Assembly (NCBI RefSeq): GCF_910578695.1
Contig: NZ_CAJTQJ010000014.1
Coordinates: forward strand, 1-44,955
Source of the DNA: an uncultured Brachyspira sp.
GTDB lineage: Bacteria; Spirochaetota; Brachyspiria; Brachyspirales; Brachyspiraceae
Reading direction: 5' to 3'
Length of the DNA stretch: 44,955 nt
A program made the translations under genes and the position numbers. Shown in pieces: positions 25,760 through 33,210 of this stretch (position 1 is its first letter; each line of letters begins with the position of its first letter). The notes under the pieces are model-generated. The model did not search any database and had not been told where the DNA came from. It saw only the letters and a program-made list of their open reading frames with translations.

Positions 25760-26869
25760 CTATTTCCAATTTTTATTTGCAAGCTTATCAAGATTTGCTT
25801 TTTTATATTTCTCTCTCAAATTAATTGAAGGAAGCCACCAAGATGCATCAAAAACTTTTTTCTTAATAGATTCTATTTTTTCTAAATAAATATTATAATC
25901 ATCATAAGTTTTCATTATATATACGCTGTAAGCATAAAATGCATGTTTATCTCTGTCTATTTCAATATCTAATTTCTTCATAATATTATGGCATTTTTTA
26001 TAGAATTCATTTTTATTATCAGCTTTATAGTTATTGAATGTATGCAGTAATGATAAAAAATTATAATAATTTAAGTCAGTTAATAACTCTTTTTTATTTT
26101 CTTTATAATAATTAAATACATTTTCAAAAACTTCTAGTATGGCAATGGGAATTTGTTTAGCTGTATGAATGCTTCCTGCAAGAGATGTGCTTCTTTGCAA
26201 ATAATAATATTTGGCATTATTATTATAACATATTTTAGGACTATTAGCTAAAATTCTATAAAACATATCAACATCTTCAGCTAATCTTACTTTTGTATAT
26301 AATAATTTTTTTTCTTCTAAAAATTCTTTTTTATATAATTTATTCCAAGCTACAGCAAGAGGATATTCAGGAGTATTTTCTTTTTCAGGCGTATTAACAT
26401 TAAAATTGCTTATTCCTTCAAAGCATTTATCTTTAAAATCTTTTTTCCATTTTTTTAATCTATTATGATAATAAGGCTTTATATAATATTTATTTTCATT
26501 AACTGTATATATATTGTTGGTAAAAACTATATCGGCATCATATTTTAATGCAGTATTATATAATTCCTCTGCAAAATTGCTGGATACAAAATCATCAGAA
26601 TCTATAAAAACTAAATAATTTGAAGTGCTGTTATATATTCCTGTATTTCTTGCAAATCCCAAACCTTGATTTTCATTATGATTAATAAGTTTTATTCTAT
26701 TATCTTTTTTTATATATTCTTTAATTATATTTTCAGAGTTATCTGTTGAGCAGTCATTAATGCATATTATTTCTATATCTTTTAAAGTTTGATTTATAAT
26801 GCTGTCCAAACATTTAGACAGATATTTTTCTACATTGTAAATGGGAATAATAACAGAAACTTTTATCAT
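25760..26869 (-). CDS. Family 2 glycosyltransferase
   Basis: 369 residues, soluble GT-A fold. VSVIIPIYNVEKYLSKCLDS at the start, EIICINDCSTDNS, and the metal-binding FIDSDDFV (about 88-95) are typical. It transfers a sugar from a nucleotide-sugar donor, probably in lipooligosaccharide or surface glycan synthesis. It is divergent from an epimerase gene that could supply donors, 114 bases away. Donor and acceptor unknown. Confidence 0.92.
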   Translation of the reverse strand: MIKVSVIIPIYNVEKYLSKCLDSIINQTLKDIEIICINDCSTDNSENIIKEYIKKDNRIKLINHNENQGLGFARNTGIYNSTSNYLVFIDSDDFVSSNFAEELYNTALKYDADIVFTNNIYTVNENKYYIKPYYHNRLKKWKKDFKDKCFEGISNFNVNTPEKENTPEYPLAVAWNKLYKKEFLEEKKLLYTKVRLAEDVDMFYRILANSPKICYNNNAKYYYLQRSTSLAGSIHTAKQIPIAILEVFENVFNYYKENKKELLTDLNYYNFLSLLHTFNNYKADNKNEFYKKCHNIMKKLDIEIDRDKHAFYAYSVYIMKTYDDYNIYLEKIESIKKKVFDASWWLPSINLREKYKKANLDKLANKNWK

Positions 26870-26983
26870 ATATCAATATCCGAATTAAATTTATATTTAT
26901 TATACATCATAAAAAAAATAAATAAAATTTGATTTATATAAAAAAAATATTATACTTATTAAAATAATATATTTAGGATTTTT

Positions 26984-27886
26984 ATGATATTAATAACAGG
27001 CGGAGCTGGTTTTATAGGTTCCCATATAACTGATATTTTAATAAAAAATAATTATAATTGCTTAGTTCTTGATAATTTATCTACAGGAAAAAAAGAAAAT
27101 ATTAATGATAAAGCATTATTTTATAATATAGATATTAAAGATTATAATAAATTAGAAAGTATATTTTCTGAAAATAATATAGAAATTGTTATACATTTAG
27201 CAGCTCAGGTATCAGTTCCTAACTCTATAAGAAACCCAATCAATGATGCTGATGAAAATATAATAGGAAGCCTTAATATTATTGAGCTTTCAAAAAAATA
27301 TAATATCAAAAATATAATAGCAAGTTCAAGTGCCGCTGTTTACGGATTACCTAAAAAATTACCCATTGATGAAATACATAGTACAAATCCAATTTCATAT
27401 TACGGACTTTCAAAACTTACTATGGAAAAGTATATGATATTATCAAATATAAACTATGTTATATGCAGATTTTCTAATGTTTACGGACCTAGACAAACTC
27501 CGCACGGAGAGGCAGGCGTTATTTCAATATTTATGGATAATGCTCTAAAAAATAAAGATTTAAATATATTTGGAAACGGAAATCAGACTAGAGATTTTAT
27601 ATATGTAGAAGATATTGCATTTATATTTTTAAAAATCATTGAAAATAATATACAAAATGAAGTTTTAAATATCTCTACTAATTTTTCTATAACAATTAAT
27701 GAACTTGCACAAACTATAATAAAAATACAAAATAAAAATAATATAAATATAAATTATTTTGATAGAAGAGACGGGGATATAGATCATAGTATTTTAGATA
27801 ATACAAAATTATTAAATATTATCAGAGAAATAGAGTTTACAAATATCAATGACGGCTTATATAAATTATATAAAACATTAATATAA
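26984..27886 (+). CDS. NAD-dependent nucleotide-sugar epimerase/dehydratase
   Basis: 300 residues, extended short-chain dehydrogenase. GGAGFIGSH (5-13) binds NAD; SSSAAVYG and YYGLSK supply the Ser, Tyr and Lys of the catalytic set; GNGNQTRDFIYVEDIA is the substrate-side motif. Most like UDP-glucose 4-epimerase relatives, but the exact sugar cannot be fixed. Divergent from the glycosyltransferase, suggesting a joint role in surface polysaccharide. Confidence 0.88.
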   Translation: MILITGGAGFIGSHITDILIKNNYNCLVLDNLSTGKKENINDKALFYNIDIKDYNKLESIFSENNIEIVIHLAAQVSVPNSIRNPINDADENIIGSLNIIELSKKYNIKNIIASSSAAVYGLPKKLPIDEIHSTNPISYYGLSKLTMEKYMILSNINYVICRFSNVYGPRQTPHGEAGVISIFMDNALKNKDLNIFGNGNQTRDFIYVEDIAFIFLKIIENNIQNEVLNISTNFSITINELAQTIIKIQNKNNININYFDRRDGDIDHSILDNTKLLNIIREIEFTNINDGLYKLYKTLI

Positions 27887-27930
27887 ATGTATTTATATTT
27901 TAAAGTTTATATATAAATTTTTTACTATTT

Positions 27931-27970
27931 ATGTTATAATTTATTTATATATGTTATAGTTTATTTATAT
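27931..27970 (+). repeat. Tandem 20-base repeat containing two extended -10 motifs
   Basis: ATGTTATAATTTATTTATAT is followed at once by the same 20 bases with one change (TATAGT for TATAAT). Each unit holds a TGTTATA(A/G)T extended -10, so the duplication may create two start sites for ctpA. Confidence 0.6.
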
Positions 27971-28030
27971 AAAATTTTAGAATTTCAATATACTTTTTAT
28001 ACATATATTTTTAATATAAGGATTTCAAAT

Positions 28031-29500
28031 ATGATAAAAAACAAAGAAAGACTTTTATGGATATTTCTTTTAATTTTTGTAGCAGCAGTTTCTTTTTTTA
28101 ATTTTAAAAGCCCTTCTATTGCAGTGGCTCAGCAGGGAAAAGCCCAGTCTGATAATGACTTTTACTATTACAGCAGATTATTTCAAAAAGTATTTGCAAC
28201 TTTACAGCAGAATTTCGTTGATACTAACAGCGTAACAACAAAAAAACTTATGTATGGGGCAATAAAGGGAATGCTTGAAGCTACAGATGATCCTTTCACA
28301 TTTCTTCTTGATGAGGAATTGAATACAGCTTTAAATACTGAAATGTCAGGAAAATACGGCGGAGTAGGGCTTTCTATTTCAAAGAGTGCAGATAAAGGAT
28401 TAATGGTTGTTTCTCCTATAGAGGACGGTCCGGGTGAAAAGGCTGGAATATTATCAGGAGATATTATAACAGAGATAGACGGCAAAAGCACAAAGGATAT
28501 GTCTGTAGATAATGCCGCTAATATTATGAGAGGAAAAGAAGGAAGTAAGGTAACTTTAACTATAGTAAGAGACGGAGTAGCTGAGCCTATTAAATACCCT
28601 CTTACAAGAGCTATAATAGAAATAAAAAGCGTTAAATATAAAATGGTTGATGATACTATAGGATATATAAGAATAACTTCTTTCGGCGATGATACAGCAA
28701 AAGATTTAAAAAATTCTCTTATAGATTTGAAAAAACAAGGTATGAAAAAACTTATTCTTGATTTAAGAAATAATCCGGGCGGAAGACTTGATACTGCTAT
28801 AAATATAGTAGATGAATTCTTAACAGAAGGAAAAATAGTTTATACCAGAGGAAGAAGCAGAAATGAAAATCAGGATTATTATGCATCTAAAAAAGGCGAT
28901 GAATGGCTTGAAGGCGATACTTTAGTATTAATTAATCAATACAGTGCCTCTGCTTCTGAAATACTTTCAGGTGCTTTGCAAGACAGTGGAAGGGCTAAAC
29001 TTTTGGGAGAAACTACATTCGGAAAGTTCAGTGTTCAGTATGTACTGCCTTTGGATGTAAAGGATAATACATCTTTTAAATTTACAGTAGCACATTATTA
29101 TACTCCTAATGGAAGAAGACTTCACGGCAAAGGATTAACTCCTGATTTTGTTGTAGTAGAACCTAAACTTACAAGCACCGATATAACAGCTTTAACAGAG
29201 CTTAGAAAGGGCGGGCAAATATCTGCTTATGCTAAAAAATATCCTAATGAAAGTTCAGACGCAGCTGCATTGCCTGCTTTTAAAGAAGAGCTTAGAAATC
29301 AGAATATTATGCCTAGTGATTATTTGCTTGAGCGTTTAATATATAATGAAAGAAATTTATACGGATATAAAGAGATATATGATCTTAAATATGATAAGCA
29401 GTTAAAATCTGCTATTGAATATTTAAAGACTGGAAAAGAGCCTCCTCAGGATAAGGAAGAGCCTAGAGAAAACTGGTCTAATGAGAAAGAAGAAAATTAA
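28031..29500 (+). CDS. ctpA: C-terminal processing protease, S41 family
   Basis: 489 residues. N-terminal membrane anchor (about 9-25), PDZ domain (about 100-175) with GGVGLSISKS and GDIITEIDG, and the S41 core with DLRNNPGGRLDTA, the nucleophile in YSASASEILSGAL, and the catalytic Lys in GETTFGKFSVQ. It acts in the periplasm on C-termini of substrate proteins. A charged tail (KEEPRENWSNEKEEN) ends the protein. It ends at a very strong terminator and appears monocistronic. Confidence 0.94.
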   Translation: MIKNKERLLWIFLLIFVAAVSFFNFKSPSIAVAQQGKAQSDNDFYYYSRLFQKVFATLQQNFVDTNSVTTKKLMYGAIKGMLEATDDPFTFLLDEELNTALNTEMSGKYGGVGLSISKSADKGLMVVSPIEDGPGEKAGILSGDIITEIDGKSTKDMSVDNAANIMRGKEGSKVTLTIVRDGVAEPIKYPLTRAIIEIKSVKYKMVDDTIGYIRITSFGDDTAKDLKNSLIDLKKQGMKKLILDLRNNPGGRLDTAINIVDEFLTEGKIVYTRGRSRNENQDYYASKKGDEWLEGDTLVLINQYSASASEILSGALQDSGRAKLLGETTFGKFSVQYVLPLDVKDNTSFKFTVAHYYTPNGRRLHGKGLTPDFVVVEPKLTSTDITALTELRKGGQISAYAKKYPNESSDAAALPAFKEELRNQNIMPSDYLLERLIYNERNLYGYKEIYDLKYDKQLKSAIEYLKTGKEPPQDKEEPRENWSNEKEEN

Positions 29501-29517
29501 TAATAGATTTTATTTTA

Positions 29518-29556
29518 TTAAGGCGATAATATTTTTATATTATCGCCTTTTTTTAT
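29518..29556 (+). terminator. Terminator of ctpA
   Basis: AAGGCGATAATAT and ATATTATCGCCTT arms around TTTT, followed by TTTTT. Perfect 13-base stem. Confidence 0.92.
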
Positions 29557-29562
29557 AACTTA

Positions 29563-29613
29563 CCGACAAAGTCCGCATTTGGCGAATTTATCCCCGCTAG
29601 CAATAAAATAAAA
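29563..29613. repeat. Repeat family 2 core (reverse) joined to family 1 tail
   Basis: CCGACAAAGTCCGCATTTGG then CGAATTTATC (29563-29592) is the reverse complement of 34793-34822 at 28 of 30 positions. It is followed directly by GCTAGCAATAA, the tail of family 1. Confidence 0.65.
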
Positions 29614-29628
29614 AACTTGTGTTTTAAG

Positions 29629-29656
29629 TTGACATATTATAAAAAAAATATACTAT
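29629..29656 (+). promoter_or_regulatory. Promoter downstream of the repeat
   Basis: TTGACA (29629-29634), 16-base spacer, TACTAT (29651-29656). It drives the gene at 29681 with a leader of under 25 bases. Confidence 0.75.
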
Positions 29657-29680
29657 TAATAATATAGTAAGGATTTAATT

Positions 29681-30076
29681 ATGCCTAAATATATTTTACC
29701 TCAAGAGGAGCTTTCAAGGGCTTCTAATTGGATAAGTAATTTTTTGATACGGGAAGGCTATCATGCAGATTATACTTTGGAAAGTTTATTTGAAATAGAT
29801 AAATTTTTTAAAGAAAAATTATTTTTAGTTTTAGAAAATGATAATAATAGAAATTTTATATTTTCTATAAGTGCCTATATAGGAGAAGTTATAAGAAAAA
29901 AATTTAATGGTTATTGGGAGTTAAGCAGAGATATAGATTTAGATGATGAAACTATAGGAATTGCTTTTAAAAATCATAAAACTATATATCCTCTTAATAT
30001 TATATCTGAACTTATACAAAAAAAATATACAATGAAAGAATATTTAAAAGAAAATTTTAATATTGAAAAAAGTTAA
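29681..30076 (+). CDS. Hypothetical cytoplasmic protein
   Basis: 131 residues, no signal or membrane segment. FSISAYIGEVIRKKFNGYWEL in the middle resembles a short GAYLGEVI-type motif found in several uncharacterised bacterial families, but I cannot name one safely. It has its own promoter. The PTS gene downstream begins 16 bases after its stop, with the ribosome site in the gap, so the two probably form an operon. Confidence 0.65.
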   Translation: MPKYILPQEELSRASNWISNFLIREGYHADYTLESLFEIDKFFKEKLFLVLENDNNRNFIFSISAYIGEVIRKKFNGYWELSRDIDLDDETIGIAFKNHKTIYPLNIISELIQKKYTMKEYLKENFNIEKS

Positions 30077-30092
30077 GGAAAAAAGTGTTTTT

Positions 30093-30578
30093 ATGATATC
30101 GATTAATGAAGTTGAAAAATATATAAACAATTCTTATGTTATTTTAGATTTAAAATCTGAAACTAAAGAAGAGGCTATCAGCGAAATGTTAATATATTCA
30201 GAGTCAAACGGACTTAGAATAAATATATCAAAAATTATAGAATCTATATACAAAAAAGAAGATATTATAAGCAGCGGTTTGGGTTATGGTGTAGCATTTC
30301 CTCATGTTAGAACTAGTCAGGTTAAAGATAATGATATAATATTTGCTATTTCAAAAAAAGGATTGAATTATTCAGCTATTGATAAGAAGCCTGTTCATTT
30401 ACTCACTATGTTTTTAACTAATAAAAACAGCAATGAAAAATATTTGGCGCTTCTTTCTTTATTTACAAAAATTTCAAGAATGAGTATGTACCCTGTTATA
30501 TTATTAGAATCCAAAACTGTAGAAGAGTTTAAGTCTAAGTTTATAAATATATCTAAAGAAATGCTTAGCGTAAAGTAA
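30093..30578 (+). CDS. PTS fructose/mannitol-type EIIA domain protein
   Basis: 161 residues, one EIIA-2 domain. The phosphorylation site is the His in SGLGYGVAFPHVRT (about residues 60-73). No EIIB or EIIC gene is nearby, so this is a stand-alone IIA, like the regulatory PtsN proteins, or a member of a scattered transporter. I choose ATG 30093; TTG 30063 in frame overlaps the previous gene and has no ribosome site. AAGGA lies 13 bases before the ATG, longer than ideal. Confidence 0.82.
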   Translation: MISINEVEKYINNSYVILDLKSETKEEAISEMLIYSESNGLRINISKIIESIYKKEDIISSGLGYGVAFPHVRTSQVKDNDIIFAISKKGLNYSAIDKKPVHLLTMFLTNKNSNEKYLALLSLFTKISRMSMYPVILLESKTVEEFKSKFINISKEMLSVK

Positions 30579-30579
30579 T

Positions 30580-30731
30580 AGTAGGCTCTATTGGTAATGA
30601 AGATATATTAGAAAATATAGTTAATTGCGTGCTTAAAGATTCAATAACTCAAGCATAGATGATATTAAGAAAAATAAAATACTATCTTGGATTGACTTTT
30701 TTACAGTAAAAGATTTTAATGATAGATAGAA
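30580..30731 (+). pseudogene. Frame-broken remnant of an unidentified gene
   Basis: Directly after the PTS gene the DNA still looks coding. One frame reads VGSIGNEDILENIVNCVLKD and then a stop. A shifted frame continues SIDDIKKNKILSWIDFFTVK and DFNDR before a stop. Both pieces have normal codon use. I read this as a decayed gene with a frameshift; the family is unknown. Confidence 0.45.
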
Positions 30732-30753
30732 AAATTGTAAGGAATATTTTTAA

Positions 30754-30830
30754 GCTATAAACGAGCAGCTGACAACTGACAAAGAAAGTTGTCAGCTATT
30801 TTAAAGCGAGTTTATAGCTAGCAATAATAA
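30754..30830 (+). repeat. Family 1 structured repeat, copy A
   Basis: Outer stem GCTATAAAC/GTTTATAGC (30754-30762, 30810-30818) and inner stem AGCTGACAACT/AGTTGTCAGCT (30767-30777, 30787-30797), both perfect. Ends with GCTAGCAATAATAAA. Confidence 0.85.
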
Positions 30831-30840
30831 AATAAATATA

Positions 30841-31030
30841 AAAATTATGAGCGTCTGACATTGTTAAGAATTGCAGAGTTTTTAAAAATAATAATAAAAA
30901 AGCGAGCCGAAGCCAGCCCCATAGGGGCACAGACGTGCAAATAAATTTGCCAAAGGCGGACAAAGTCATTTATTTGCTTATTATAGGCGTAGGCGAGTAT
31001 AGTAATATATATAAAGTTTATAGCTAGCAA
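30841..31030. repeat. Decayed hairpin module and GC-rich family 2 repeat
   Basis: 30841-30880 is a diverged copy of the CCTGACATT ... AATGGCAGG module. 30898-31008 is a GC-richer stretch with AGCGAGCC, a CAGCCCCATAGGGGC palindrome-like core, AATAAATTTGCCAAAGGCGG (30940-30959) and GGCGAGTATAGTAAT; the first, third and last words recur at 34777-34838. It ends in a family 1 tail. A minus-strand ORF of 75 codons crosses it but is not coding in character. Confidence 0.6.
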
Positions 31031-31042
31031 TAATAAAGAAAC

Positions 31043-31105
31043 AAAAAACTTGTGAGTGCCTGACATTTGCAAGAATGGCAGGTATTATTGACGAACAAGT
31101 TTTTT
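31043..31105 (+). repeat. Terminator-like hairpin module, copy 1
   Basis: Outer stem AAAAAACTTGT/ACAAGTTTTTT (31043-31053, 31095-31105) and inner stem CCTGACATT/AATGGCAGG (31059-31067, 31074-31082; one mismatch). A-run and T-run on the two sides resemble a rho-independent terminator. Confidence 0.75.
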
Positions 31106-31124
31106 TATTAATAAATAATAAAGA

Positions 31125-31200
31125 GATAAACGAGCAACTTATAACTGACGAAGGAAGTTATAAGTTAATTTAAAGCGAGTTTATAGCTAGCAATAATAAA
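31125..31200 (+). repeat. Family 1 structured repeat, copy B
   Basis: Inner stem AACTTATAACT/AGTTATAAGTT (31136-31146, 31156-31166), perfect, although its sequence differs from copy A. Outer ATAAAC/GTTTAT. Ends in GCTAGCAATAATAAA. Confidence 0.85.
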
Positions 31201-31206
31201 AGAAAT

Positions 31207-31268
31207 AAAAAACTTGTGAGTGCCTGACATTCGCAGAATGGCAGGAGTTATTGACGAACAAGTTTTTT
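31207..31268 (+). repeat. Terminator-like hairpin module, copy 2
   Basis: Same two nested stems as the copy at 31043: AAAAAACTTGT/ACAAGTTTTTT and CCTGACATT/AATGGCAGG. Only the loop differs by a few bases. Confidence 0.75.
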
Positions 31269-31286
31269 ATTAATAAATAATAAAGA

Positions 31287-31359
31287 GATAAACGAGCAGC
31301 TAATAACCGACATTAAGGAGGTTATTAGCTAATTTAAAGCGAGTTTATCGATAACAATA
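31287..31359 (+). repeat. Family 1 structured repeat, copy C
   Basis: Outer GATAAAC/GTTTATC (31287-31293, 31343-31349), inner AGCTAATAACC/GGTTATTAGCT (31298-31308, 31320-31330), all perfect. It ends about 14 bases before the kdsB start, so it would be in that gene's 5' leader. Confidence 0.85.
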
Positions 31360-31372
31360 AATGGAGATAAAA

Positions 31373-32128
31373 ATGTCTAAAATAACAGCAATAATACCAG
31401 CAAGATACGATTCTTCAAGATTTCCAAAAAAATTAACTTATGAATTATTAGGAAAGCCTATAATAATAGCTGTTTATGATAATGTTAAAGCTGTAAAAAA
31501 AATAGATGACTGCATTATAGCAACTGATTCTAAAGAGATAATGGATATATGTAAAAAAAATGATGCTAAGGCAGTAATGACTTCATCAGAACATACTTCA
31601 GGAACTTCAAGAATAATTGAGGCTGCAAAAAAAATAGAAAGCGATATTATCATCAATGTGCAGGGAGATGAGCCTTTGATAGATGAGGAAATTCTTAATC
31701 CTATTATAAATGCTTTTGATGATGAAAATGTAGATATAGCTACTTTAAAAACAAAAATAGATGCTGGAAGTTCTTTAATAAAAGATGAGAATGCGGTTAA
31801 AGTTGTTACAGATATAAATGATTATGCTATGTATTTTTCAAGGGCGTCAATACCTCATAAAAGATTTGATCAGGATATTAATGCTGTATACTATAAGCAT
31901 ATAGGAGTTTATGCTTTTAGAAGAAATGCCTTATTGAGAATAGAAAAAATGCAGGAATGTTATTATGAAAATACTGAGAAACTTGAGCAGTTAAGATGGC
32001 TTTATAATGGTATGAAAATAAAAGTTTTAGAAACTAAAAAATTTATACACGGCATAGATACAAAAGAAGATTTGGAATTGGTGCAGAATTATTTAAGAAA
32101 TTTTGCACAAAATAAAATAAATAGTTAA
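31373..32128 (+). CDS. kdsB: 3-deoxy-manno-octulosonate cytidylyltransferase
   Basis: 251 residues; makes CMP-Kdo from CTP and Kdo for lipooligosaccharide core synthesis. Family signatures: TAIIPARYDSSRFPKKL (4-20), IIATDS, EHTSGTSRI and INVQGDEPLI. The C-terminal LEQLRWLYNGMKI is also typical. I use ATG 31373, since GGAG at 31363-31366 is its ribosome site; ATG 31361 would contain that site inside the gene. Its leader consists of the structured repeat array, so expression may depend on it. Presence of Kdo in this organism is implied but not shown. Confidence 0.93.
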   Translation: MSKITAIIPARYDSSRFPKKLTYELLGKPIIIAVYDNVKAVKKIDDCIIATDSKEIMDICKKNDAKAVMTSSEHTSGTSRIIEAAKKIESDIIINVQGDEPLIDEEILNPIINAFDDENVDIATLKTKIDAGSSLIKDENAVKVVTDINDYAMYFSRASIPHKRFDQDINAVYYKHIGVYAFRRNALLRIEKMQECYYENTEKLEQLRWLYNGMKIKVLETKKFIHGIDTKEDLELVQNYLRNFAQNKINS

Positions 32129-32280
32129 AATTTATATTAAATAAAAAATATTATTCTAAAAATTATTATTCTTCATTATATTTTTAGCTAAGGGATTTAT
32201 AGTTAAAAACTTAAGCAGATTTTTGTATGATATATTTATTGAACCTATAATATATATTTTAATAAAAAAATAATACTAAT

Positions 32281-32312
32281 AAAAAAGGAAGTCTTTTATG
32301 GCTCCCTTTTTT
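32281..32312. terminator. Bidirectional terminator between kdsB and gpmA
   Basis: AAAAAAGG ... CCTTTTTT arms with partly paired interior. 32129-32342 contains nothing else recognised. Confidence 0.6.
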
Positions 32313-32342
32313 ATCTTTTAATTATTTAAAAAACTTATTTTT

Positions 32343-33089
32343 TTATTTTTTTTTGCCCTGATTAGCCACAGCTTCCATAGCTTTTTTAACAGCTTCAGGA
32401 TCTCCTAAATACTGCTTATTAACAGCTTTGAAATTATCATCAAGCTCATAAACTAAAGGCATTCCTGTAGGTATATTAAGCTCAGTAATGTCGGCATCAG
32501 AAATATTATCTAAATATTTTACTAAAGCTCTTAGACTGTTTCCGTGTGCTGCAATGATAATTTTTTTGCCTGCTTTAATATCAGGAAGTATAACATTTTC
32601 CCAGAAAGGAACAACTCTTGCTACTGTATCTTTCAAGCATTCAGTAAGAGGAAGTTCTTTTTCCGATAAATTTTTATAACGCGGATCATTGCCCGGATAT
32701 CTTTCGTCGGATTTTTCTAATTCAGGAGGAGGAGTATCATAGCTTCTTCTCCATATTTTTACTTGATCTTCACCATATTTTTCAGCTGTCTGAGATTTGT
32801 TTAAGCCTTGCAAAGCTCCGTAATGTCTTTCATTTAACTGCCAGCATTTGTCTACAGGTATCCATAAAAGTCCCATTTCTTCTAATACTAAATTTAAAGT
32901 TTTGATAGCACGAGTTAGTGTAGAAGTGTATGCTTTATCAAAGGTGAAGCCTGCTTTTTTAAGTTCTGTTCCGCCTGCTTTGGCTTCTTCTATTCCTTTT
33001 TCAGACAATGTAACATCAGCCCAGCCTGTAAATAGATTTTCTTTGTTCCAAACACTCTCACCATGACGAATTAAAACAACTTTTGTCAT
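32343..33089 (-). CDS. gpmA: 2,3-bisphosphoglycerate-dependent phosphoglycerate mutase
   Basis: 248 residues; converts 3- to 2-phosphoglycerate in glycolysis. LIRHGESVWNKENLFTGWAD (6-25) contains the phospho-His, NERHYGALQGLNK the second motif, and AAHGNSLRALVKYL the second catalytic His. A KK tail ends the protein. Codon and base use is richer in G and C than neighbours, as expected for a highly expressed gene. AAGGAG precedes the start. Confidence 0.96.
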   Translation of the reverse strand: MTKVVLIRHGESVWNKENLFTGWADVTLSEKGIEEAKAGGTELKKAGFTFDKAYTSTLTRAIKTLNLVLEEMGLLWIPVDKCWQLNERHYGALQGLNKSQTAEKYGEDQVKIWRRSYDTPPPELEKSDERYPGNDPRYKNLSEKELPLTECLKDTVARVVPFWENVILPDIKAGKKIIIAAHGNSLRALVKYLDNISDADITELNIPTGMPLVYELDDNFKAVNKQYLGDPEAVKKAMEAVANQGKKK

Positions 33090-33210
33090 TTTTATAACTC
33101 CTTATAATGATATTAAGTTCTATTATATACTAAAATAATAAAAAATCTATTGTTTTATTATTATAAATATATTATATTATTAATTATAATAAATAAATAA
33201 GGATTTTTGT

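Noticed and set aside
30898..31010. tRNA or other stable RNA in the GC-rich patch
   Set aside because: No T-loop, anticodon arm or acceptor pairing; parts recur at 34.8 kb as a repeat.
30845..31072. Minus-strand ORF of 75 codons
   Set aside because: It spans repeat modules whose structure is explained by hairpins, not coding.
30754..31359. CRISPR array
   Set aside because: The units are self-complementary, differ in sequence within the stems, and have no uniform spacers; no cas genes are near.
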